The notes beneath the pieces were generated by a model that worked only from the letters and a program-made list of their open reading frames with translations, made no database searches and was not told where the DNA came from. Below, one piece after another: positions 16,950 through 25,529 of a DNA stretch of 64,000 nt; position 1 is the stretch's first letter, and every line of letters starts with the position of its first letter. The DNA lies in NCBI GenBank assembly GCA_963776465.1, contig CAVZMV010000002.1, forward strand, positions 3,060,038 to 3,124,037, written 5' to 3'. A program made the translations under genes and the position numbers. This DNA is from DASRHK01 sp963776465. Its GTDB lineage: Bacteria > Pseudomonadota > Gammaproteobacteria > Nevskiales > Nevskiaceae.

Positions 16950-19900
16950 ATGTCCGCCCAAATCCACAGCATCAAAGAAGCCCGCCCCGACCCCGCCCAG
17001 CAGACGCCGGTGCGGTTCGTCACGGCGGCCTCGCTGTTCGACGGCCACGACGCCTCGATCAACATCATCCGGCGGCTGCTCATGGCGCACGGCTGCGAGG
17101 TGATCCACCTCGGGCACAACCGCAGCGTCGAGGAGATCGTCACCGCTGCGCTGCAGGAGGACGCCCACGGCATCGCCATCAGCTCGTATCAGGGCGGGCA
17201 CATGGAGTTCTTCAAGTACATGCTCGACATGCTCCGCGAGCGCGGCGGCGAGGACATCCGCGTGTTCGGCGGCGGTGGCGGCGTGATCGTGCCCGAGGAG
17301 ATCGACGAGCTGCACAAGTACGGCGTCGCGCGCATCTATTCACCGCATGACGGCCAGAAGATGGGCCTCGACGGCATGATCGCCGACATGCTCAAGCGCG
17401 CGCGGCACGAGCTCGCCGGCGACTCGGCGGCGCTGATCGCGAAGATGAAGAGCGGCGATCGGCGGGCGCTAGCGCGGGTGATTTCGCTGATCGAGCAGAA
17501 GAAGCTCGACTATCAGAAGCTCTTGGTGGGTGGATCCCCTCTCCCGCTTGCGGGAGAGGGCCAGGGAGAGGGCGGTGGAAGCACCCCTCTCCCTACCCTC
17601 TCCCCCAAGGGGAGAGGGGAACACAAAAAAGTCCCTGTCCTCGGCGTCACCGGCACCGGCGGCGCCGGCAAATCGTCGGTGACCGACGAAGTCGTGCGCC
17701 GCTTCCGCATGGACCAGGACGACAAGCTCAACATCGCGGTGATCGCGGTCGATCCGTCGCGACGCAAGTCGGGCGGTGCGTTGTTGGGCGATCGCATTCG
17801 GATGAACTCGCTCTACCCTCGTCATTCCCGCGAAGGCGGCAATCCAGTTTTCTTCCGGTCCCTCGCTACCCGTGAAGGCGGCGCCGAAGTCTCCGCCGCC
17901 CTCCCCGGCGCGGTCGCCGCGTGCAAGGCCGCCGGCTTCGACCTCGTGATCGTCGAGACCGCCGGCATCGGCCAGGGCGGCGCGGCCGTGGTCGAGCACG
18001 CCGACGTCTCTCTCTACGTGATGACGCCGGAGTTCGGCGCGGCCAGCCAGCTGGAGAAGATCGACATGCTCGACTTCGCCGACGTGGTCGCCGTAAACAA
18101 GTTCGACCGCCGCGGCGCCGAAGACGCCGTCCGCGACGTGCGCAAGCAGGTCCAGCGCAACAAGACCGCGTTCAAGTCCAAGCCCGAGGACATGCCGGTG
18201 TTCGGCACCATCGCCGCCCGATTCAACGATGACGGCGTGACGGCGTTGTACATGGAAGTGAAAGATCAGTTGGTGAAGAAGGGTTTGAAGGCGGGGGACG
18301 GGAAACTCTCCAAGCCCACCACCAGAGTCTCAACCAAAGCCTCCGCCATCGTCCCCGGCGCGCGCGTGCGCTATCTCGCCGAGATCTCCGACACCATCCG
18401 CGGTTACAAGAAGCGCGCAGACCACCAGGCCAAGCTCGCGCGCGAGCGCCAGCACCTGCGCGAGGCGATCCGCATGGTCGAGCACGCCGGCCAGCCGATC
18501 GACACGCTCAAGGCCGAGATGCACAAGCGTCTGGATCACCTCTCCCCTGAATCTAAGCAATTGCTGCACGCGTGGCCCGAGACCAAGAGCCACTACGTCG
18601 GCGACGAGTACAAGTACAAGGTGCGCGACAAGGAATACACGGTGCAGCTCACCGTGACCTCGCTCTCCGGCACGCACATCCCCAAGGTCGCCCTGCCCCG
18701 CTACAGCGACGAAGGTGATCTCCTGAAGTGGCTGATGCTCGAGAACCTGCCCGGCTACTTCCCGTACACGGCTGGCGTGTTCCCGTTCAAGCGCGAGAAC
18801 GAGGACCCGACGCGCATGTTCGCGGGCGAAGGCGGACCCAAGCGCACCAACTCACGCTTCCACCTGCTCTCCAAGGGCATGCCGGCGGCGCGGCTGTCGA
18901 CCGCGTTCGACTCGGTGACGCTCTACGGCGAAGACCCCGACGAGCGCCCAGATATCTACGGCAAGGTCGGCAACAGCGGCGTGTCGATCGCCACGCTCGA
19001 CGACATGAAGGACCTCTACGCGGGCTTCGATCTGTGCGCGCCGAACACCTCGGTCAGCATGACGATCAACGGACCGGCGCCGACGATCCTGGCGATGTTC
19101 CTCAACACCGCGATCGACTTCGAGACCGAGAAGTGGACCAAGGAGCACGGCGCGCCGAGCGACAGCGCGCGCAAGGAGATCAAGGCCAGGGCGCTCGCCA
19201 CCGTCCGCGGCACCGTGCAGGCCGACATCCTGAAAGAGGATCAGGGCCAGAACACCTGCATCTTCTCCACCGAGTTCGCGCTCAAGTGCATGGGCGACAT
19301 CCAGGAGTACTTCATCCAGAACGACGTGCGGAATTTCTATTCCGTGTCGATCAGCGGGTACCACATTGCCGAGGCCGGTGCGAATCCGATCTCGCAGCTC
19401 GCCTTCACGCTCGCCAACGGCTTCACCTTCGTCGAGGCGTACCTGGCGCGCGGCATGGCGATCGACGACTTCGCGCCGAACCTGTCGTTCTTCTTCTCCA
19501 ACGGCATGGACCCGGAATACAGCGTGCTCGGCCGCGTGGCGCGCCGCGTCTGGGCGGTGGCGATGCGCGAGAAATACGGCGCCAACGAGCGCAGCCAGAA
19601 GCTGAAATACCACATCCAGACCTCAGGGCGGTCGCTGCACGCGCAGGAGATCTCCTTCAACGACATCCGCACCACGCTGCAGGCGCTGATCGCCGTCTAC
19701 GACAACTGCAACTCGCTGCACACCAACGCCTACGACGAGGCCATCACCACGCCCACCGGCGAGAGCGTGCGCCGCGCGCTGGCGATCCAGCTCATCATCA
19801 ACAAGGAATGGGGCCTGGCCAGGAACGAGAACCCCAACCAGGGCGCCTTCATCATCGACGAGCTGACCGAGCTGGTCGAAGAGGCCGTGCTCGCCGAGTT

Positions 19901-20324
19901 CGAGCGCATCTCCGAGCGTGGCGGCGTGCTCGGCGCCATGGAGACCGGCTACCAGCGCAGCAAGATCCAGGAAGAGTCGCTGTTCTACGAGCACCAGAAG
20001 CACAGCGGCGAGCTGCCGATCATCGGCGTGAACTCATTCCTCAATCCGGAAGAGAAAGCGCCCGAGAAAACCACGCTCGAGCTCGCGCGGTCGGACGACA
20101 ACGAGAAGAAGGACCAGATCAACCGGCTGCGAGCGTTCCAGGCTCGTCATTCCCGCGAAGGCGGGAATCCAGTTTCCGAGAAGGCTCTCGCCCATCTGAA
20201 ACAAACAGCCATCAGCGACGGCAACGTCTTCGAAGCGCTGATGGAAGCCGTGCGCGTGTGCTCCCTGGGCCAGATCACGCACGCACTCTTCGAAGTCGGC
20301 GGCCAATACCGCCGCAGCATGTAG
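16950..20324 (+). CDS. icmF: Fused isobutyryl-CoA mutase (B12-binding domain, G-protein chaperone and mutase in one chain)
   Basis: 1124 residues in three parts. Residues about 20-150 are the B12-binding domain with the cobalamin His motif DGHD at 31-34 (TAASLFDGHDASINIIRRLL). Residues about 228-480 are a MeaI/ArgK-like GTPase with a P-loop GTGGAGKS at 235-242 and the switch region VIVETAGIGQGGAAVVEHAD. Residues about 570-1124 are the acyl-CoA mutase TIM barrel (GTHIPKVALPRYSDEGDLLK; NQGAFIIDELTELVEEAVL). It interconverts isobutyryl-CoA and n-butyryl-CoA with self-contained cofactor repair. Three repeat-derived peptides are inserted in frame: about 195-225, 290-301 and 1066-1076. The frame is intact, so the enzyme may still work. 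Its TAG stop lies in another REP. Confidence 0.93.
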   Translation: MSAQIHSIKEARPDPAQQTPVRFVTAASLFDGHDASINIIRRLLMAHGCEVIHLGHNRSVEEIVTAALQEDAHGIAISSYQGGHMEFFKYMLDMLRERGGEDIRVFGGGGGVIVPEEIDELHKYGVARIYSPHDGQKMGLDGMIADMLKRARHELAGDSAALIAKMKSGDRRALARVISLIEQKKLDYQKLLVGGSPLPLAGEGQGEGGGSTPLPTLSPKGRGEHKKVPVLGVTGTGGAGKSSVTDEVVRRFRMDQDDKLNIAVIAVDPSRRKSGGALLGDRIRMNSLYPRHSREGGNPVFFRSLATREGGAEVSAALPGAVAACKAAGFDLVIVETAGIGQGGAAVVEHADVSLYVMTPEFGAASQLEKIDMLDFADVVAVNKFDRRGAEDAVRDVRKQVQRNKTAFKSKPEDMPVFGTIAARFNDDGVTALYMEVKDQLVKKGLKAGDGKLSKPTTRVSTKASAIVPGARVRYLAEISDTIRGYKKRADHQAKLARERQHLREAIRMVEHAGQPIDTLKAEMHKRLDHLSPESKQLLHAWPETKSHYVGDEYKYKVRDKEYTVQLTVTSLSGTHIPKVALPRYSDEGDLLKWLMLENLPGYFPYTAGVFPFKRENEDPTRMFAGEGGPKRTNSRFHLLSKGMPAARLSTAFDSVTLYGEDPDERPDIYGKVGNSGVSIATLDDMKDLYAGFDLCAPNTSVSMTINGPAPTILAMFLNTAIDFETEKWTKEHGAPSDSARKEIKARALATVRGTVQADILKEDQGQNTCIFSTEFALKCMGDIQEYFIQNDVRNFYSVSISGYHIAEAGANPISQLAFTLANGFTFVEAYLARGMAIDDFAPNLSFFFSNGMDPEYSVLGRVARRVWAVAMREKYGANERSQKLKYHIQTSGRSLHAQEISFNDIRTTLQALIAVYDNCNSLHTNAYDEAITTPTGESVRRALAIQLIINKEWGLARNENPNQGAFIIDELTELVEEAVLAEFERISERGGVLGAMETGYQRSKIQEESLFYEHQKHSGELPIIGVNSFLNPEEKAPEKTTLELARSDDNEKKDQINRLRAFQARHSREGGNPVSEKALAHLKQTAISDGNVFEALMEAVRVCSLGQITHALFEVGGQYRRSM
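17534..17623. repeat. Intragenic CCCCTCTCCC-type repeat pair, translated in frame inside icmF
   Basis: Two palindromic units (CCCCTCTCCCGCTTGCGGGA and CCCTCTCCCCCAAGGGGAGA type) encode PLPLAGEGQGEGG and PLPTLSPKGRGE in the linker just before the GTPase P-loop. The same repeat family occurs between genes at 36280-36318 and 37919-38040. Confidence 0.85.
17817..17853. repeat. Intragenic ATTCCCGCG-type palindrome in icmF (first)
   Basis: CGTCATTCCCGCGAAGGCGG followed by CAATCCAGTTTTC is translated as RHSREGGNPVF within a GTPase loop after GDRIRMNSLYP. It resembles dRS3-type ATTCCC(N)GGGAAT repeats known from Neisseria and common in other proteobacteria. Confidence 0.85.
20145..20175. repeat. Intragenic ATTCCCGCG-type palindrome in icmF (second)
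   Basis: CGTCATTCCCGCGAAGGCGG followed by GAATCCAGTTT is read in the same frame as the first copy, giving RHSREGGNPV between the mutase core and its last helices (NRLRAFQA ... SEKALAHLK). Confidence 0.85.
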
Positions 20325-20380
20325 GAGGGGCTTCAGCCCCGACGCTTTTCCTTTGTAGGAGGGGCCGTTGGCCCCGACCG
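20321..20380. repeat. Two direct GTAG-type REP elements
   Basis: GTAGGAGGGGCTTCAGCCCC at 20321 and GTAGGAGGGGCCGTTGGCCC at 20355 lie in the same orientation between icmF and the thioesterase gene. The TAG of the first is the icmF stop codon. Confidence 0.85.
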
Positions 20381-20387
20381 CACGCCA

Positions 20388-20825
20388 ATGACCTTCCAAC
20401 CCAAAGACCCCAACTACGTCGCCCGCATCACCACCTCCTTCGCCCTGCAGGCGGCGATGAGGCACCTGGGCATCACCCTCGCCCGCGTCGAGCCCGGCGA
20501 AGTCGAGCTGCGCTTCGACTATCGTCCCGAGCTCACGCAGCAGGACGGATTCATCCACGCGGGCATCACCGCGACCGCCGTCGACAGCGCCTGCGGCTAC
20601 GCCGCGTTCACCTTGATGCCGGCCGACGCGCGCGTGCTGACGATCGAATTCAAGATCAACCTGCTGGCGCCGGGCCAGGGTGACTACTTCCGCGCGATCG
20701 GCCGCGTGGTCAAGCCCGGACGCACGATCACGGTCTGCGAGGGAGAGGTCCTCGCCTGCAAGGGGCAGGACGCGAAGCGGGTCGCCACGATCTCCGCGAC
20801 GATGATGGCGGTGAAGCAGCCATGA
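20388..20825 (+). CDS. PaaI-family hotdog thioesterase
   Basis: A 145-aa hotdog-fold protein of the PaaI/YigI type that hydrolyses small or aromatic acyl-CoA thioesters. Typical features are the HxG-like core QQDGFIHAGITATAVDSACG with the catalytic-region Asp/Gly pattern and strands such as VLTIEFKINLLAPGQG and GRTITVCEGEVLACKGQD. It lies 63 bp after icmF, separated by two REP elements, in the same orientation, so it may share acyl-CoA metabolism with the mutase. It is convergent with the TIR-TPR gene, with only nine bases between the stops. The exact acyl substrate is unknown. Confidence 0.88.
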   Translation: MTFQPKDPNYVARITTSFALQAAMRHLGITLARVEPGEVELRFDYRPELTQQDGFIHAGITATAVDSACGYAAFTLMPADARVLTIEFKINLLAPGQGDYFRAIGRVVKPGRTITVCEGEVLACKGQDAKRVATISATMMAVKQP

Positions 20826-20834
20826 TGCGCAGAC

Positions 20835-23063
20835 CTACCGTCCTGACCCTCCCGCCAGCGACCGCGCGCTCGCAAGCATAGCTTCGTCCGGGTGTGGTAC
20901 CTGCTTCAGGGCCTCCAAGGCCTCGGCCGCTTCGCTGCGTGCCTGCTCCATGCGATGCGCATGGGCCAGGAACGTCGCGTGCTCGACCAGGGCTCGCGCG
21001 AGCGCCTCTGGATTCGACGCGTCGCCGCGGCAGGTGGCAAGCGACTGCTCGGCCAATGCCATCCCTTCTGCATCGGCAGCCGGCGTGTTGTCTGCGGCAA
21101 GGTCGTGCGAGAGCTTCAACGCGTAGTCCGCCCACACCGGGCTCGTTCTCGGGAATTTCGTCTCCACGATCTTCAGGCTGTGCCGCCGCAGATCCTCGGC
21201 TTCCTTGCGCTTGCCCGCGCTCATCTCCAGCGTCTCCGCCAATGCGTCCGCGAGCAGCGCGTTTTGATACGCCTCGGGTCCCATGATGGCTTCGAGCTTC
21301 GCCAGGGCTTCGCGCTGGATTCTTTCGGCTTCGGCAAGCTTGCCGATGGCGGCCAGCCCCCGGCCATACTCGCTCGCGTAGTACCAGGTGAAGGCGTTCG
21401 AATCGCCCGACCCTTTCCGGCGCAGCTCGTAGGCTTCGCGCAGGTAGCGTTCAGCCTCCTCGGCCCGATGCAACACCAGCGCCACGCGGCCTCTCCCGCG
21501 CAGAACGTCGCCTCGCGTCATGTCGTTGCCCGCGGGAAGCACTCGCGCAGCCTCGGCGTACGCCTGCTCGGCCTCCTCGAAGCGCCGGAGGTCGCGCAAT
21601 TGAACTGCCATCGTCGAAAGAACATGTGCCAGGTCGTCGTTGAGCTGCGCGGGGAACTGGCGATGCATCGCGGCGGCACGTTGATAGGTCTCCACGGCTT
21701 CCACGAGCTTTCGCTCGCTGGCAAGCACATCGCCGAGAAATCCCAGCGCATGTGCGAGCTGTACCGAGGGATCCCCGTAGCGACGCTGGTAGCGCGCCAC
21801 CACCTCCCGCACCTCCGGCTCGGCGCGATCGAGCTGGCGTGCCTGCGTGTGCATGATCGCCTGGGCAGCGACGACGCTCAGCGTGTCCGGTGCATCCAGC
21901 CCCAACTTGCGCTCCATCGTCCCGCGGGCCTCGACGAAGAGTGCTTCCGCCTCCGGCGGCGCGCCGTTCCCATGGCTGACCGCCTCGGCCAGCACTGATT
22001 TCACCCGTGCGACCTCGACCGACTCTGCATCGCCGTGGGATTTGAAGATCGCGAGGGCTCGCCGCGCCAGCTGTTCTGCCTCGGGCATCTTCGACTGCAT
22101 CAACCGACCGGTCGCGAGCTTGACGAGCGTCGACGCGACCTCGAGGCTTCCGCCGCCGTAGAGCGCGGTGCGCTCCTCCAGGGCGCGCTCCAGCATGACT
22201 GCAGCCGCGCTCGTATCGCCGATTGTGTTCTCGATGCCGCCGAGATCGTCGAGAAGCTCCGCGTGCACCTGCGGATCGCTGCCGAGCTCGGCGTCCAGCT
22301 TCCGCGCGGCGTCGGAGATCATCTGCTGTGGCGTCCGCGCCGTCGCGGTATCGCGCAGCAAAGGATCCTGCTCGTTGAACAGCGTGATGAGGAAGTCCTT
22401 GACACGTTCGGTCCGCGCACGCTGGTCCTGCGCCTCGTTGCGTGAGCGGATCGCCCATAGCGCAAGGGCGGTCGTCGTCACCGCGATCACGAGTGTTGCC
22501 GCGACGCTCAACGCCATGAGCTGCATGCGGCGGCCGTGCTCCCGTCTCCGCAGCTCGTCGAAACCCAGCCCGAGGATTCCCGCCGTGAGCTTGAGGAAGC
22601 CATCCGCTTTCCCGTCTGCCGATTCCCGTGCATCCGCGGCCAGTGGATGCGCGCCACGCAATGTTGGCGGGAAACACTCCTGCGCCGGATCGCTTGCGTT
22701 CGGATGACCGTCGACGATCAACGCGTAGATGCGATGCTCGCGTCCCAGGCTCCGGAAGAACTTCACCTCCTCATCGACCCAATGCGACGTCGCCGAACGC
22801 GGGCTGCAGACGACGATGAGGACCTGCGAATCCTGCAGCGCCTCCTGCAGGGTTTCGCCGAGATGGCTCGCCGCAGAAAGCTCGACCTGATCGCGGAAGC
22901 ACCGGCCTATGCGGCGCGTGATAGTCCCCGTACGCGTCTGGCGTCCCACCAGCCGGGAAGGAACCCGGTAACGCTCCAGCTTCTGATGAAGCCACTTCGC
23001 CCACGCCTCGTCGGCGTGGCTGTAGCTGATGAACGCGGCGTACTTGAGTCCTTCTGCTGCCAT
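20835..23063 (-). CDS. TIR-domain / transmembrane / TPR protein, paralogue 1
   Basis: 742 residues. Residues 8-170 are a TIR_2 domain (FISYSHADEAWAKWLHQKLE; RRIGRCFRDQVELSAASHL; LIVVCSPRSATSHWVDEEV). E99 of WVDEE aligns by motif with the catalytic glutamate of TIR NADases (WVHKE in SARM1). One transmembrane helix follows basic residues (MQLMALSVAATLVIAVTTT). The C-terminal ~500 residues are TPR repeats of the kinesin-light-chain type (AAAVMLERALEERTALYGG). Single-pass topology predicts a cytoplasmic TIR and periplasmic TPRs. ATG 23063 is chosen for its GGAGG site; an earlier in-frame start at 23132 would run into a promoter element. It is divergent from the TonB receptor at 23172. Paralogues: 26447, 52741, 58115. 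Confidence 0.88.
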   Translation of the reverse strand: MAAEGLKYAAFISYSHADEAWAKWLHQKLERYRVPSRLVGRQTRTGTITRRIGRCFRDQVELSAASHLGETLQEALQDSQVLIVVCSPRSATSHWVDEEVKFFRSLGREHRIYALIVDGHPNASDPAQECFPPTLRGAHPLAADARESADGKADGFLKLTAGILGLGFDELRRREHGRRMQLMALSVAATLVIAVTTTALALWAIRSRNEAQDQRARTERVKDFLITLFNEQDPLLRDTATARTPQQMISDAARKLDAELGSDPQVHAELLDDLGGIENTIGDTSAAAVMLERALEERTALYGGGSLEVASTLVKLATGRLMQSKMPEAEQLARRALAIFKSHGDAESVEVARVKSVLAEAVSHGNGAPPEAEALFVEARGTMERKLGLDAPDTLSVVAAQAIMHTQARQLDRAEPEVREVVARYQRRYGDPSVQLAHALGFLGDVLASERKLVEAVETYQRAAAMHRQFPAQLNDDLAHVLSTMAVQLRDLRRFEEAEQAYAEAARVLPAGNDMTRGDVLRGRGRVALVLHRAEEAERYLREAYELRRKGSGDSNAFTWYYASEYGRGLAAIGKLAEAERIQREALAKLEAIMGPEAYQNALLADALAETLEMSAGKRKEAEDLRRHSLKIVETKFPRTSPVWADYALKLSHDLAADNTPAADAEGMALAEQSLATCRGDASNPEALARALVEHATFLAHAHRMEQARSEAAEALEALKQVPHPDEAMLASARSLAGGSGR

Positions 23064-23121
23064 GTCCTGCCTCCGACTGCGCAAGCCTATGCTTTCACGA
23101 ATGCCGCGGCCAGCGCGGTCC

Positions 23122-23171
23122 GGTGATATCACCTATGGGACTAACCGGTCCAACAGCATAGATTTTCAATC
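23122..23171 (+). promoter_or_regulatory. 50-bp promoter element A, upstream of the second TonB receptor
   Basis: This segment matches 28559-28608 at 40 of 50 positions without a gap. Fully conserved are TATCACCTATGGGACT at 23127-23142 and GCATAGATTT at 23156-23165. TAGATT (23159-23164) could be the -10 box, which would start transcription at 23171, next to the GTG start. GGGACT would then lie near -35, as in an ECF-type promoter, or the conserved block could be an activator site. Confidence 0.75.
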
Positions 23172-25523
23172 GTGAAGATCCGCGCCTTTCTGTTGCTCAT
23201 CGCGATGGTCCCGGCACACGCGCAGGAAGCGCCTGCGCCGGCCGAAGAGCCCGCGCCTGCCACGACCGAGCCTGCGACATCGGAGCCCGCGAGGCCCGAG
23301 CCGCTGCCGACCGTTCCGGTCACGCCGCTCAGCGACAAGCCTGAGCCCGTCGTCACCGACAACTCCGGTCCCGCGACCAAGCTCGAGGACGTGGTCGTCA
23401 CCGCCACCAAGCGCAAGCAGGCTTCGCGCGACGTGCCCAGCAGCATGGCGGTGCTCCAGGGCGAGAAGCTGGAGCAGCTCGGCTACCGCGAGCTGAAAGA
23501 GATCTTCACGCTCGTGCCCGGCGTCAACATGACCGACGAGATCGCGGGCATCCAGCGCAAGGTCTCGATCCGCGGCGTCGGTCCCGACACCAACACCAAC
23601 CAGACCGTCGGCTCGGTGATGGGCGACATCCCGATCTCCGACCCCTACGGCGCGACGACGATCATCGATCCCAATCCCTGGGATATGCGCACGGTCGAGA
23701 TCCTCAAAGGCCCGCAGGGCACGCTGTTCGGCGCGACCTCGCTCGCCGGCCTGATCCGCTACGTGCCGAACCTGCCGGAGCTCGGGCACTTCGCGGGCAA
23801 GGCCTTCTACGACTACACCACCGTCGACATGGGCGGCGCCGCATCGGCCTACGGCGCCATGGTCAACGTGCCGGTCGGCGAGACGATCGCGCTGCGCGCG
23901 TCCGGCATCCTGCAGAACAAGCCTGGCGTGATCGACGTCGTGAATCCGGCGCGCACGGAGGAGGACGTCAACACTGGCCGCAGCTACAACTGGCGCGCGA
24001 TGGCGCTGTGGCAGCCGACCGATCGCTTCACGCTCAACGCCTGGTACACGCAGGACGAGCGCCACTCCGACGAGATCAGCATCGTCACGCACCGCGATGG
24101 GACCTACACGCGCGACGACGCGCCGACGCCCTCGCCGAGCGAGAACGGCTACCGGCTGGCTACGCTGGATCTGCGCTACGCGTTCGACTGGGCGACGCTC
24201 GTGTCGCTCTCCGGCTACCAGCAGAAGCACAGCCGCGTGCTGGTCGACACCAGCTACCTGGTGCAGCCGATCGCGCAGGCCGGCCAGAGCTTCCTGATCT
24301 CCGACCGCAAGGTGGACACGCACGGTTACCTGCAGGAACTGCGCCTGGTGTCGCCCGACGGCGGCGGCGCGTTCTCGTGGATCGCCGGCGCCTACCACAG
24401 CACCTTCGAGCAGAACATCGACGGAACCATCTTCGTGCCCAACACCGAGGTGCTGGCGCTCCTCGTGCAGCTGCTGCCGCTGCCGGTGCTGCAAGGCTTG
24501 ATCGACGAGCACGGCCTCACGGCGACGCAGACCGGCTACCAGCCGCTCGAGGCTGTCGAGTCGGCGTTGTACGGCGAAGCCAACTACGACTTCACGCGCA
24601 GCCTGCGCCTGACGCTCGGCAGCCGTCTCTACCGCACGTCGGTCACGGGCACGCTGCGGGCGAGCGGCGCCTCCAGCGCCAACAACGGCGCCGAGCCCGG
24701 CACGACCGAGAAAGGCTGGAGCCCCAAGATCGCGGTGACGTATCGGCCGTGGAAGGACGCGCTCGCCTACGCCAGCGTCTCACGCGGCTTCCAGTTCGGC
24801 GGCTTCAACCTGCCGACGATCCCCAACCCGGACGTCCCGCTGCGCTTCAAGTCGAGCACGCTGTGGAACTACGAGGCGGGCCTGCGCACCGACTGGTTCG
24901 AGCGCACGCTGCGGGTGGACGTCACCGGCTTCTTCCTCGACTGGAAGAATCCCCAGGTCTCGCAGGTCGACAGCGCTGGCGTGAGCGGCTACGTCGACAA
25001 CGTCGGCCGCACCCACAGCATCGGCGTGGAAGGCACGATCCGCTGGCTGCCGCCGATCAAGGGCGTGTCGATCGAGGAGTCGGCTTCGTACATCGAGGCG
25101 CGCACGCAGGAGCCGTTCGATGACGCATCCGGCGTCGAAGTCCCGCCGGGTACGATCATGCCGAGCTCGCCGCGCGTGCAGTCGGTGACGACGCTCGCCT
25201 ACACGCACGGCTTCGGTGTCTGGATCGCGCAGGCCGCGCTGATCAACTCTCTCAAGACCAAGGCCTATAGCGAGATCACGCACGAGACCGAGCTCGGCGC
25301 CTTCTCGCTGCTGTCGTTCAACTTCAACGTCAAGCGCATCTCCGCCAGCTTCTCCCCGGCGCTGACGCTCTCGGTCAACAACATCACCAACGTGCAGAAA
25401 GTGGTCGCGGGCTTCGGCCCCGCCGGCGGCGGCGACTCGACCACCAGCCCCCTCGTCGCCGACACCACCTACGTCTACACCGTGCCGCGCTCGATCGTGC
25501 TGCGCGCATCGGTGGAGTTCTAA
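23172..25523 (+). CDS. TonB-dependent outer-membrane receptor (co-regulated with the peptidase operon?)
   Basis: 783 residues starting at GTG 23172 with signal peptide MKIRAFLLLIAMVPAHAQE, a Pro/Glu-rich linker, the TonB-box/plug entry LEDVVVTATKRKQASRDVPS at about 73-92, the plug (EILKGPQGTLFGATSLAGLI) and a barrel ending RASVEF. No ribosome binding site is visible; the promoter element ends at the start codon. The alpha/beta hydrolase gene follows after six bases, so the two form an operon. Sharing element A/B with the M81 peptidase operon suggests that the imported ligand is the substrate of those enzymes, probably a peptide. It is only distantly like the receptor at 2274. The ligand is inferred, not shown. 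Confidence 0.94.
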   Translation: MKIRAFLLLIAMVPAHAQEAPAPAEEPAPATTEPATSEPARPEPLPTVPVTPLSDKPEPVVTDNSGPATKLEDVVVTATKRKQASRDVPSSMAVLQGEKLEQLGYRELKEIFTLVPGVNMTDEIAGIQRKVSIRGVGPDTNTNQTVGSVMGDIPISDPYGATTIIDPNPWDMRTVEILKGPQGTLFGATSLAGLIRYVPNLPELGHFAGKAFYDYTTVDMGGAASAYGAMVNVPVGETIALRASGILQNKPGVIDVVNPARTEEDVNTGRSYNWRAMALWQPTDRFTLNAWYTQDERHSDEISIVTHRDGTYTRDDAPTPSPSENGYRLATLDLRYAFDWATLVSLSGYQQKHSRVLVDTSYLVQPIAQAGQSFLISDRKVDTHGYLQELRLVSPDGGGAFSWIAGAYHSTFEQNIDGTIFVPNTEVLALLVQLLPLPVLQGLIDEHGLTATQTGYQPLEAVESALYGEANYDFTRSLRLTLGSRLYRTSVTGTLRASGASSANNGAEPGTTEKGWSPKIAVTYRPWKDALAYASVSRGFQFGGFNLPTIPNPDVPLRFKSSTLWNYEAGLRTDWFERTLRVDVTGFFLDWKNPQVSQVDSAGVSGYVDNVGRTHSIGVEGTIRWLPPIKGVSIEESASYIEARTQEPFDDASGVEVPPGTIMPSSPRVQSVTTLAYTHGFGVWIAQAALINSLKTKAYSEITHETELGAFSLLSFNFNVKRISASFSPALTLSVNNITNVQKVVAGFGPAGGGDSTTSPLVADTTYVYTVPRSIVLRASVEF

Positions 25524-25529
25524 TAGGCG

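Noticed and set aside
17534..17623. Considered as CRISPR or tandem-repeat array
   Set aside because: There are only two inverted palindromic units without regular spacers; it is a REP-like repeat and is translated.
23061..23132. Longer start for TIR-TPR paralogue 1 at 23132
   Set aside because: The extra 23 residues have no counterpart in the other three paralogues and would be encoded by the conserved promoter element; ATG 23063 has a GGAGG site.
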